From a virus, in the IMG/VR virus record IMGVR_UViG_3300027747_000613, positions 1-37,838 of that record: a stretch of 37,838 nt of DNA; one strand, given 5' to 3'. Below the pieces are notes generated by a model. The model had not been told where the DNA came from. It worked only from the letters and a program-made list of their open reading frames with translations, and ran no database searches. A program made the translations under genes and the position numbers. How positions within the stretch are numbered: the first letter of the stretch is position 1; each line of letters starts with the position of its first letter. Below, piece by piece: positions 31,685 through 37,838 of this stretch.

Positions 31685-32865
31685 TGTTCACTTCCTGTAT
31701 TGTCTTGAGGCTTACCACCCTGTGAAGGGTCTGCAGCGCTTCCAGCTACATTTTGTGGCACTCTAATATCATTATGGCCCACAAGTGGAAGCCTGCCCAT
31801 GCCTTCTCTAGCTTCATTAGCAGTTAGAATACCGCCGTTTACTAGTGTAGAGTAAAATGCTGCTTCATCTTTTAGTTCTGGCTGTACTGCGGGAATTCCT
31901 GCGACATTTTCTGTTATTTCGAAGCCAAAAAACATTTGGTAAGCAGAGTTCATCTTTTTTATCATAGGTATAATAGTTTCTAAGTAATATAGTCTATGAT
32001 TTGGCCTAAGATTAGCGTTGTTTCCGCTATCTATTAGAACTGGCGGAACTCCCAATGCTTTTAGAATAATTTTTTCGTTAGAGTCTATGGACGCTGTAAA
32101 GTCTAGATCCTTAAAATTAACATTAGATAGGGAATCAACTTCCATACCTCCATCTAGGATCATAGGATTTCGTCCACCAGACTGTGGTCTATAAGACTGC
32201 TTCCAGTCTTCTTTCATTCTCTCTTTAATACGAGAACTTAAAGTATCTGGGCTCTTAATTACTAGTCCTGGAACTGCTCCATTTGTGAAGAAGTTATCTT
32301 GGAAGTCTCTCATGTTTTTCATGAGTTTCATAGTACGAAGAGCAGGTTTTAGTCTAGAGGCTCCTCTATAGAGAGACCTTGAACTATTATCTTTGATATG
32401 AATAATTTCTTCTACTTTAAAGTCTACTGTACCCTGAAATGTATACTTCTCAACATATGTTTTTTGGTCAGAATAAATAATTACTCTATTAGCAGGTAAT
32501 TGATATAAATAGATACCATCATAGTATATGAAGGCATTTCCATCTAGTATTAGATCCATGAAAATATTGCGTCTAAAAGAGTGCATATCCTGATATGGAT
32601 TAGGTTGTACATTTAATAATGTATCAACAGTTTTTCTTTTAATACCAGACTGTTTTGGAAAACCTACTTTTTCAAGTCCTATCTTGTAATTTATTTCTGC
32701 GGCATCATCAACTACCATGTTGACCGCCCTATTAACTATTTCTAATGTTTCGTAATAGTTAACATATAACTGTTCTGGCTCACTGGTAGGACTCTGGGGC
32801 TCCATATAGGAGATCCAGCGCTGACCAGGATTTAATTTCTCAACTAGCCAACTTCCTAGCTTCAT
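31681..32865 (-). CDS. Portal protein (HK97 family)
   Basis: This 394-residue protein forms the ring through which DNA enters and leaves the head. Typical segments are AVNMVVDDAAEINYKI (about 47-62), QPNPYQDMHSFRRNIFMDLILDGNAFIYY (about 87-115), EEIIHIKD (about 153-160), SLYRGASRLKPAL, and a long helical region ending in LGVPPVLIDSGNNAN. The length agrees with HK97 gp3 (about 420). AAGGAG lies 5 bases before ATG 32865. The start overlaps the HNH gene by 26 bases, and the packaging order (terminase, HNH, portal, protease, capsid) is as expected. Confidence 0.92.
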   Translation of the reverse strand: MKLGSWLVEKLNPGQRWISYMEPQSPTSEPEQLYVNYYETLEIVNRAVNMVVDDAAEINYKIGLEKVGFPKQSGIKRKTVDTLLNVQPNPYQDMHSFRRNIFMDLILDGNAFIYYDGIYLYQLPANRVIIYSDQKTYVEKYTFQGTVDFKVEEIIHIKDNSSRSLYRGASRLKPALRTMKLMKNMRDFQDNFFTNGAVPGLVIKSPDTLSSRIKERMKEDWKQSYRPQSGGRNPMILDGGMEVDSLSNVNFKDLDFTASIDSNEKIILKALGVPPVLIDSGNNANLRPNHRLYYLETIIPMIKKMNSAYQMFFGFEITENVAGIPAVQPELKDEAAFYSTLVNGGILTANEAREGMGRLPLVGHNDIRVPQNVAGSAADPSQGGKPQDNTGSEQ

Positions 32866-33232
32866 ATTTCTCCTTTTGGATTCTTACCCAGTTTTTCTGC
32901 TTATCAGCAGTCGAAAGCGCAGGATCCTTACCATAGACACTGTGAAGCTTCAAGTGATGCTCATGACATAACGTTACAGTTTGGTGGTAGACTTTATCTT
33001 CTTCTTCATGTATAAATTCGTCTCTGATTTTCAAGATGTCGTCTACGGTTTTAACTGTATAACCTTTTGTCTTACACCACTTATTAAACAATGGAGTCAT
33101 CGTATAATAATGATGAAAGTCAAGAGAGGTTGTTGCCTCACAAATTTCACATTGAGAACCTTTATCATATCTAGACTTTGCCCGATCGCGAACATATTTA
33201 ATTGGGTCGCGAAGCAGAGTTGTTATTGACAT
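32840..33232 (-). CDS. HNH endonuclease associated with packaging
   Basis: This 130-residue HNH nuclease has the first metal pair CEIC (28-31) followed by LDFHHYY, and a second half VTLCHEHHLKLHSVYG that supplies the closing Cys, the HNH asparagine-position histidine and the metal-side His. Small HNH proteins beside the large terminase are needed with it for cos cleavage in several HK97-like phages, and this gene has that position. A selfish (homing) role cannot be excluded. ATG 33232 has AAAGGAG upstream, and a promoter at 33257-33285 begins a short leader of about 18 bases. Confidence 0.85.
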   Translation of the reverse strand: MSITTLLRDPIKYVRDRAKSRYDKGSQCEICEATTSLDFHHYYTMTPLFNKWCKTKGYTVKTVDDILKIRDEFIHEEEDKVYHQTVTLCHEHHLKLHSVYGKDPALSTADKQKNWVRIQKEKYEARKLAS

Positions 33233-33256
33233 TTTTGTCTCCTTTGTATTTCTGCA

Positions 33257-33285
33257 ATTATATTAGTTTAGTACTCAAAAGTCAA
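33257..33285 (-). promoter_or_regulatory. Sigma-70-type promoter for HNH, portal and capsid genes
   Basis: On the - strand, TTGACT (33285-33280) and TATAAT (33262-33257) are exactly 17 bases apart, predicting a start near 33250. The sequence CTTGACTTTT is shared with the promoter at 2074. It lies in the 91-base gap between the large terminase stop and the HNH gene and should drive the head operon. Confidence 0.85.
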
Positions 33286-33323
33286 GGTGCAAATTACCCG
33301 TGGTACGAAAATAACTTATTGTA

Positions 33324-34613
33324 TTAGAATCCACCAACGCTAATTTTATAGCTATAAAGTGCATACCTAAGAGCATCGGCCATATGGCTTGCTTCATTAT
33401 GTAGTGGCTTTTCTTTTTGAAGGGTCTCATTAGGATTCCATTGATACTGATCTACTGCATATAATACATGCTTAAGTTCTTGATCGATAATGATTCTATC
33501 ATTATCTGCTAATGAAGCAACATAACCAATACCATCTAGTACTGATTTCTTAGCATTAGTTGTTGGAATATCATACTCTTGGGCAAAGTCATATCTCTGT
33601 TGCTGGTTAGCTGAGTCAATATAAATATAATCTATACCCCATTTATCCATTAGCTTTTTGATATTCTTAGCGTGTCCTGAAGTAACTTCCTCGTTATCTA
33701 GGTATTCGTCTAGTATATAAAACTTTTCGTTATCCCAATTGAATGCTATTACGCACATAGCTGTAGGATCTTTAAACCCGAGGTCAAGTCCTGCAAAAAC
33801 ATCACATCTTCTAAAGTCGAGTTCTGGTATAGTTCCAATACAAGAATCCTTAATCTGCCAAATCTTACCTTCGAAGGTGGAAAAATCAGCTTCATATTCC
33901 TGACGAAATTCTGCATCAGACATTCCCTTGCGAGCTTCTGCAACATCTTGCTCAGACATGCGTGGGTTATCTTTATAAGTAGCCTTTACTGAGAACCATT
34001 GTGGAAATTCATCACTGAACCCGCGGTCAAATAGCCTTGAGAACCAATTATTCTTACCACGAGGTGTAGAAATAAAGAGTGCTTTTGAGTTTGGCTTATC
34101 TAGAGTAGGTCTTAGTGACACGTTGAAAGCATCTAAACCATCTGTAAGCGCGGCTTCGTCGAAGATAATAAGATCGTAGGAGCGTCCTACGCAGCTATCA
34201 ACCTGATTAACCGAACCAATTCTAATTGTGGAGCCATTAGATAGCTCAATAACTCTGTCTTTGGCATTATCTTTAGCAACCTCTAGATTGAATCTCTTAA
34301 TAAGAGCTCTCTGTAGATCGAATGAAATACTAGAGAGATTATAGTTTGGTGCCATGATTAGCACATTGGAGCCAGGTACTAATGAAACTACCTGGCCCAC
34401 AACGTTAGCTATATAAGTCTTACCTTGACGGCGAGATAGAGCAGCACACCCAAAGCGATATTTTGGGTTATTTATTCCATTTATAAGAGCTATCTGAGAA
34501 GGTAGAGGGTCAACCTCTAATTCTTTTAGATAGTTCGCAATAGGAACCCGCATAAAAGCATTTGGGTATTGTACAATTACATCCGTAGGGATGTCTGCTC
34601 TGCTTACTATCAT
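33324..34613 (-). CDS. Terminase large subunit
   Basis: This 429-residue motor and nuclease packages DNA into the prohead. ATPase motifs are the Walker A-like SRRQGKT (60-66), Walker B LIIFDEA (148-154) and the coupling motif ISTP (181-184). The RNase H-like nuclease domain has Asp277 (GLDLG), Asp333 (YIDSA) and Asp413 (HMADALRY). All the key residues are present, and the size fits the family (about 420-550). The start lies one base after the stop of the preceding gene. Although it is beside an HNH gene, the cutting mode (cos or headful) cannot be fixed from this alone. Confidence 0.95.
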   Translation of the reverse strand: MIVSRADIPTDVIVQYPNAFMRVPIANYLKELEVDPLPSQIALINGINNPKYRFGCAALSRRQGKTYIANVVGQVVSLVPGSNVLIMAPNYNLSSISFDLQRALIKRFNLEVAKDNAKDRVIELSNGSTIRIGSVNQVDSCVGRSYDLIIFDEAALTDGLDAFNVSLRPTLDKPNSKALFISTPRGKNNWFSRLFDRGFSDEFPQWFSVKATYKDNPRMSEQDVAEARKGMSDAEFRQEYEADFSTFEGKIWQIKDSCIGTIPELDFRRCDVFAGLDLGFKDPTAMCVIAFNWDNEKFYILDEYLDNEEVTSGHAKNIKKLMDKWGIDYIYIDSANQQQRYDFAQEYDIPTTNAKKSVLDGIGYVASLADNDRIIIDQELKHVLYAVDQYQWNPNETLQKEKPLHNEASHMADALRYALYSYKISVGGF

Positions 34614-34614
34614 T

Positions 34615-34944
34615 TTATGCTACCGTAATTACTATAGATGTATTATAGAATCCTAAAGCAGAATTTCCATGACTTAGTACTATAGTGTAGCTTCCAGCTA
34701 CTGCTGCAGTTGCTCCTGCTTTAATCTGTGTTCCTACTAATTTGAATCTACCACTAGCAGTATCCGTAATACTTACAGATGCACCAGGAAGAATATTTAG
34801 TATATTTCCTACTACAGTATCTTGCACACTATTGGCGGGCATAGTAGCATTACTTAGTGTCAATGGCACAGTTTTTAACTTAAATCTACGTTTGCGGCGT
34901 TTGCGTCTAATGGCGCCCGCCGCAGCCATTAGGCCGGCACTCAT
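34615..34944 (-). CDS. Small protein with basic N-terminus and cadherin-like domain
   Basis: This protein has 109 residues. Residues 13-22 form a run of Arg and Lys (RRKRRKRRFK). The rest is a beta-sandwich-like domain containing LTLSNATMPANSVQDTVVG, then SGRFKLVGTQIKAGATAA and a closing NTSIVITVA strand. This pattern (LTLSN--I-ENs--GT-VG, GrF-L-g-----) is known from cadherin-like repeats in phage and marine bacterial surface proteins. Such domains can decorate capsids or bind sugars. The basic stretch might bind nucleic acid or negatively charged surfaces. No signal peptide is visible. It overlaps the upstream gene by ATGA and sits directly before the large terminase gene. The role is unknown. 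Confidence 0.55.
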   Translation of the reverse strand: MSAGLMAAAGAIRRKRRKRRFKLKTVPLTLSNATMPANSVQDTVVGNILNILPGASVSITDTASGRFKLVGTQIKAGATAAVAGSYTIVLSHGNSALGFYNTSIVITVA

Positions 34945-35147
34945 ACTCCTGGTGTCATTGGAGTAGAGCTTGAAGCTCTAACTGGTGCTGAGACTGTCTG
35001 TGAAGAATTTGGGGTAGTTGCCATTCCTGGTGCCATAACTGTTGGTCCCATATTTGGTGATGTTGCTCTTCCTGAATTCCCAACGGTTGGTGTATTCTCT
35101 GATACGCTTGAAATTGATTCTGCGTTATCTACTGGGTAATCGGTCAT
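34941..35147 (-). CDS. Low-complexity Ser/Thr/Pro-rich protein
   Basis: This short frame (68 residues) is rich in serine, threonine, proline, glycine, alanine and methionine. There are recurring TxP and MxP elements (ENTPTVGN, MGPTVMAPGMATTPNSSQ, PMTPGV), so it is probably unfolded. AAGGAG lies well placed before ATG 35147 within the end of the endolysin gene. ATGA overlaps on both sides suggest it is really translated. It has no cysteine lipobox or membrane segment, so I do not consider it a spanin. It may be a linker-like or decoration protein together with the next gene. Function is unknown. Confidence 0.5.
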   Translation of the reverse strand: MTDYPVDNAESISSVSENTPTVGNSGRATSPNMGPTVMAPGMATTPNSSQTVSAPVRASSSTPMTPGV

Positions 35148-35734
35148 TTTAAAATCTCCTTATAAAACTTGTTTGTTTGTAGTATTCTATCATCTAGTCC
35201 GATAGTACCACCATTTACTTTTCTTGTTAATGCTAAAATACTGCTATTATTCACAATATTAGTCAGCGACCATAGTTTATTTTGATTAAAGAAGAATAGG
35301 GCGCTTTCGAAGGCGAACTCAGTAGCTACAGTATCTGGCTCTTTACGAAATAAGATATAATTAGACTTTCCAGTTAGCTGAATAGCGCCTCTTCCTCTGT
35401 ATTTCCAGCCATCTCCCGAGGCCTCATCTCCATTACCCATTCTACCTGCATATACCCGATTCGCAATTTTCATTGGATTTCTAGCATATTGATTGGCGAT
35501 TTCTGCCGTCTTGAAGTATTTTGGAAATATTTTTAGAAGACCACTGTCGGAATAATTAAGATTCTCTTCGAATACTTTAAAACCACCTGTTTCGTGATAG
35601 CACTGCCCAAAAAAGTGAGCAGCCTGTTCATTTGTAAGCTTAAATAACTTGGCTGCAGCTTTTATGGAATTTGGCCCAAAGTCACCATCTGGGGTAACCC
35701 CAGATTTAGCTTGGAGTATTTGTAGTGGGGTCAT
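35144..35734 (-). CDS. GH19 chitinase/lysozyme-type endolysin
   Basis: This 196-residue protein should cut the cell wall at the end of infection. It has a small N-terminal segment, LQILQAKSGVTPDGDFGPNSIKAAAKLF (about 5-32), similar to a short peptidoglycan-binding repeat and to the N-terminus of GH19 endolysins. The catalytic acid is Glu in the CYHETGGF motif (residue 48, which begins the GH19 core). Other GH19 landmarks are RVYAGRMGNG (92-101) and YRGRGAIQLTGKSNY (about 111-125). There is no signal peptide, so a holin is needed. The holin candidate is directly upstream and overlaps by 29 bases. Confidence 0.9.
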   Translation of the reverse strand: MTPLQILQAKSGVTPDGDFGPNSIKAAAKLFKLTNEQAAHFFGQCYHETGGFKVFEENLNYSDSGLLKIFPKYFKTAEIANQYARNPMKIANRVYAGRMGNGDEASGDGWKYRGRGAIQLTGKSNYILFRKEPDTVATEFAFESALFFFNQNKLWSLTNIVNNSSILALTRKVNGGTIGLDDRILQTNKFYKEILK

Positions 35735-35993
35735 TAGATGAATCCTCTATAGAAGCTCCATTTTTATTAACAGAGATTCTTCTTTTTACAAGTAAAGCAG
35801 TAAAGCCTGTCATAATTACAAGAATCTGTAAATGGGCAGCTAGTGCTAGATAAAATACATAGGTTAAGTTGCTTGCTAGCATCCAGAGTGCGATTCCTGA
35901 AAATAGGGTAAATGTCAATGAGCCTCCAAACATCATCCAAATAGCAATATTCTTTCTGCCATTTGTCTCTATATTAAGAATATCAGTAACCAT
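35706..35993 (-). CDS. Holin candidate (two membrane segments)
   Basis: This protein has 95 residues. Two long hydrophobic segments (about residues 17-38 and 43-68) are separated by a short turn. A charged KRRISVNKNG stretch follows, and a hydrophilic Asp/Ser/Thr/Pro tail ends the protein. This is the layout of class II-type phage holins, and the gene lies immediately before the endolysin with overlap. AGGA precedes ATG 35993 within the end of the GAF-like gene. Holins vary too much for sequence to be decisive, so the call rests on size, topology and position. Confidence 0.7.
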   Translation of the reverse strand: MVTDILNIETNGRKNIAIWMMFGGSLTFTLFSGIALWMLASNLTYVFYLALAAHLQILVIMTGFTALLVKRRISVNKNGASIEDSSNDPTTNTPS

Positions 35994-36618
35994 TTGTTAA
36001 GTATCCTGTGACACGCTTGGCAATTGCAGAAGTCTTGCTTATTGCTATAGCCTCATTCGCGTCTCCTTCTGAGAATCCCACGGTGATCGTACCTATAGGA
36101 TAGTTCAGTAAATTAGTTAGTGGGCATTGTATTACCTTATGTAGGTTATACGCTTTAAAATATCTTCTGGACGAAGAATCTACTGGTCCATATAGGACGG
36201 TACATTCCGGCTTATCAATTTGTGTCCATATTTTTCGTAGGCTTTCATTCATTGAAGACACGGGCTCATCCCCAGATAGCTCATAAGCATCTGTATAGTA
36301 TGTTGCTGTTGTCTCTGTAAATGGTATTCCAGTTAGATCATGTCTACCATTATGAAACTGTCTTATGATCACACTGTGAGCACCTAAGTCAGCGTTCAAC
36401 TGATTTAAACTCTCATTTACAAGCTTTGTGCTTTCCAGTTGCTCTTTGAATCTGCTAGCCTCCTCTGCAGGAGTAACTATCATTTCCTCTAGTGTACTGT
36501 AGCTTCTATAGCTTACATAGCCTAAACAAATAATAAGGACTGCCATTAGCGTAGCTACTGGCCTAACTGATAAGGAAGCGACAAGCGATTTAAATCCGTC
36601 ACTTAGCTCCTTTATCAT
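35983..36618 (-). CDS. Membrane-anchored GAF-like protein next to the lysis genes
   Basis: This protein has 211 residues. One membrane segment near the N-terminus (about residues 20-37, VRPVATLMAVLIICLGYV) is followed by a short coiled-coil linker (about 48-78). A globular domain then starts at HSVIIRQFHNGRHDLTGIPFTETTATYYTD (about 81-110) and ends with the strand PIGTITVGFSEGD. The RQFHNG--DL-G-PF pattern matches the opening of GAF-like sensory domains in phage and bacterial membrane proteins. It overlaps the small terminase gene by 20 bases and the holin gene by 11, so it is part of the lysis and packaging operon. A sensor that tunes holin timing is an attractive inference but unproven. It does not look like a spanin, as no lipobox partner is visible. 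Confidence 0.6.
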   Translation of the reverse strand: MIKELSDGFKSLVASLSVRPVATLMAVLIICLGYVSYRSYSTLEEMIVTPAEEASRFKEQLESTKLVNESLNQLNADLGAHSVIIRQFHNGRHDLTGIPFTETTATYYTDAYELSGDEPVSSMNESLRKIWTQIDKPECTVLYGPVDSSSRRYFKAYNLHKVIQCPLTNLLNYPIGTITVGFSEGDANEAIAISKTSAIAKRVTGYLTNGY

Positions 36619-37027
36619 TGGTGAGAAGTCTCTCCATCAACTGTCCATAGTTTCCTTGGCCAAAGTTAGCAATGTTAACTGTAGGGCCACTGTTTCCACT
36701 TTCTTGTTTAAGCTCATCCATGCGGATCTTATGAGCAAACTGAAGTAGTTCTAATAAATCTTTACTAGTATACATTCCTGACTCTTCAGCTTCTTCTAGC
36801 TTAGCGTCGATCATTCTATCTAGTACCTGACCCAACTTGTGTCTGTTTCTAAAGCCTCTATCGAGGTAAACTCCGGTTATATAGTCTTTGACGTCCTTAC
36901 GCTCTAGAAAAGAGATTACCTGATATTCAGGAATCTGAAGCTGGTTGGCTGTTTCCTGTGCCGAACCATATTCAAGATAGGCGTTCGCAATGTCAAGGCA
37001 TTCTGGTGTAAGTGCAATCTGTGTCAT
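36599..37027 (-). CDS. Small terminase subunit (probable)
   Basis: This 142-residue helical protein has an N-terminal helix-turn-helix (about 12-50: LDIANAYLEYGSAQETANQLQ, then IPEYQVISFLERKDV) and a later helix pair with EEAEESGMYTSKDLLELLQFAHKIRMDE. This agrees with DNA-recognition small terminases, which choose the packaging start. The tail region TVNIANFGQGNYGQLMERLL resembles the portal-contacting ends of this class. It is separated from the large subunit by the lysis genes, which is unusual but known. The promoter's -10 ends only six bases before the ATG, so the mRNA is predicted to start at the ATG itself. Confidence 0.72.
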   Translation of the reverse strand: MTQIALTPECLDIANAYLEYGSAQETANQLQIPEYQVISFLERKDVKDYITGVYLDRGFRNRHKLGQVLDRMIDAKLEEAEESGMYTSKDLLELLQFAHKIRMDELKQESGNSGPTVNIANFGQGNYGQLMERLLTNDKGAK

Positions 37028-37033
37028 ACTCGA

Positions 37034-37062
37034 ATTATACCAGCGGAGCGATTATACGTCAA
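37034..37062 (-). promoter_or_regulatory. Sigma-70-type promoter directly before the small terminase
   Basis: On the - strand, TTGACG (37062-37057) and TATAAT (37039-37034) are exactly 17 bases apart. The predicted start, about 7 bases downstream, falls on position 37027, which is the A of the ATG. A second TATAAT (37056-37051) lies just after the -35 but has no matching -35. Confidence 0.82.
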
Positions 37063-37084
37063 GATCTTTTTAGGAGCAGTTTCC

Positions 37085-37825
37085 TTATTGCTTATATGGG
37101 TATACAATTTCCCACTCCCCGTTTCCATGCTCCACTAGGGCGGACATTGATTCGACCCAGTCGCCATCGTTCATATAAACGATACCGTCTACTTCCTTTA
37201 TCTCCGCGTGATGAATGTGCCCGCAGATTACGCCGTCAAATCCCTTCTTTCTAGCATAACTAGTGATGGTTCTCTCGAACTCAAAGATGAAATCGACGGC
37301 CTTCTTTACGCGATGCTTGAGCCACTTCGAAAGTGACCAGTATCCGAAGCCCATTCTATGCCTTACCCAATTATAGCGGCTATTAAACGACAATATGAAG
37401 TCGTAAGCCTTGTCGCCCAGGAAGCTAATCCAAGGGGCTAATCTCGTGATTCCATCGAAGAGGTCTCCGTGGGTCACGAGATACTTTTTACCATCTACGC
37501 CAAGGTGGGTTGCCTGATTGCAGATCTCGATGTTTCCAAAGCTCGCCGCATACTTTATCATGGGGCGTAGAAACTCATCGTGGTTTCCAGCCACATAAAC
37601 GACTCTAGTACCTCTCTTTGAATGTTTCAGGATTCGACGAAAGACCCCCGTATGTGAATCCTTCCACTTCAGCTTGTTCTGCTGAATCTTCCACGCATCT
37701 ATAATATCACCCACTAGATATAGCGTATCGCAGGTATTATTCTTTAGAAACTCGTTCAGCTCACGAGCCTTACAATCCCTAGTACCCAGATGCACATCGC
37801 TTATAAATATAGTTCTGTATTTCAT
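37085..37825 (-). CDS. LpxH-like (COG2908-type) metallophosphoesterase
   Basis: This 246-residue calcineurin-like phosphoesterase has all metal motifs in order: SDVHLG (9-14), VGDIIDAW (39-46), AGNHDEF (79-85), THGDLFD (about 118-124) and CGHIHHAE (about 200-207). The closing MNDGDWVESMSALVEH is typical of the family annotated as UDP-2,3-diacylglucosamine diphosphatase, which acts in lipid A synthesis. Many members, including phage ones, have not been tested, so the substrate is uncertain. Counted 60-base stretches (37201-37260 and 37501-37560) have 30 and 29 G+C, higher than the neighbouring phage sequence appears. This fits recent acquisition from a bacterium. GAGAG precedes ATG 37825. It is separated from the small terminase by a 57-base gap with a promoter. 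Confidence 0.8.
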   Translation of the reverse strand: MKYRTIFISDVHLGTRDCKARELNEFLKNNTCDTLYLVGDIIDAWKIQQNKLKWKDSHTGVFRRILKHSKRGTRVVYVAGNHDEFLRPMIKYAASFGNIEICNQATHLGVDGKKYLVTHGDLFDGITRLAPWISFLGDKAYDFILSFNSRYNWVRHRMGFGYWSLSKWLKHRVKKAVDFIFEFERTITSYARKKGFDGVICGHIHHAEIKEVDGIVYMNDGDWVESMSALVEHGNGEWEIVYPYKQ

Positions 37826-37838
37826 GAATCTCTCTTTT

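Noticed and set aside
33100-33125. TTGACT followed by TATACG on the minus strand inside the HNH gene
   Set aside because: The spacing is only about 11 bases, unsuitable for a sigma-70 promoter.
32981-33229. Plus-strand frame opposite the HNH gene
   Set aside because: It is a shadow of the conserved HNH coding sequence, with a hydrophobic random-looking translation and no start signals.
34941-35147. The 68-residue low-complexity protein as a spanin
   Set aside because: It has no lipobox cysteine, signal peptide or membrane segment.
1-37838. tRNA genes, CRISPR arrays, integrase or attachment sites
   Set aside because: I looked for cloverleaf-like runs, regularly spaced repeats and tyrosine or serine integrase motifs on both strands and saw none; a tRNAscan or repeat-finder run would be decisive.

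Overview
The window looks like part of a tailed double-stranded DNA phage genome with siphovirus-type morphology. It carries T4-like replication and recombination genes beside an HK97/lambda-like head, packaging and long non-contractile tail block. The DNA is AT-rich and tightly packed. Many neighbouring genes overlap through ATGA or share a base, and no intergenic gap exceeds about 110 bases. A GH19 muramidase-type endolysin and an LpxH-like (lipid A pathway family) phosphoesterase suggest a Gram-negative host, but this is only an inference. I saw no tRNA, rRNA, CRISPR array, integrase or attachment site.

Left arm (1-10472, + strand), DNA metabolism. In order: the tail end of an unseen gene, a PhoH-type ATPase, a UvsW-like helicase, an unknown small protein, a gp32-like ssDNA-binding protein, a GIY-YIG homing endonuclease, the gp47/gp46 (SbcD/SbcC-like) nuclease pair, a PD-(D/E)XK resolvase-like nuclease, a second zinc-finger GIY-YIG endonuclease with its own promoter, a FEN-like 5'-3' exonuclease, and a B12-dependent (class II) ribonucleotide reductase. 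Together they cover single-strand protection, end resection, branch processing, primer or flap removal and dNTP supply. The polymerase, helicase and primase must lie outside the window.

Right arm (37838 down to 10511, - strand), virion and lysis. In transcription order: LpxH-like phosphoesterase, small terminase, a membrane-anchored GAF-like protein, holin candidate, GH19 endolysin, low-complexity protein, cadherin-like protein, large terminase, HNH endonuclease, portal, unknown small protein, and a 1057-aa fusion of accessory modules, prohead protease, scaffold and major capsid protein. These are followed by a connector, a neck protein, the tail terminator, two tail-tube proteins, two overlapping tail chaperone ORFs, an 1851-aa tape measure, distal tail protein, gpJ-like tip and three fibre-end proteins. 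The two arms converge on a hairpin that has T-tracts in both directions (10479-10506).

Regulation visible in the sequence. Five promoters have -35 and -10 boxes exactly 17 bases apart. Two share an identical 18-base block around the -35, and four of the five have a perfect TATAAT. Hairpins follow the major capsid and major tail genes, which would let these be made in excess over downstream genes. The most unusual features are the capsid polyprotein with a well-formed internal in-frame translation start, the small-terminase promoter placed so that its mRNA would be leaderless, and the GAF-like membrane protein inside the lysis cluster.
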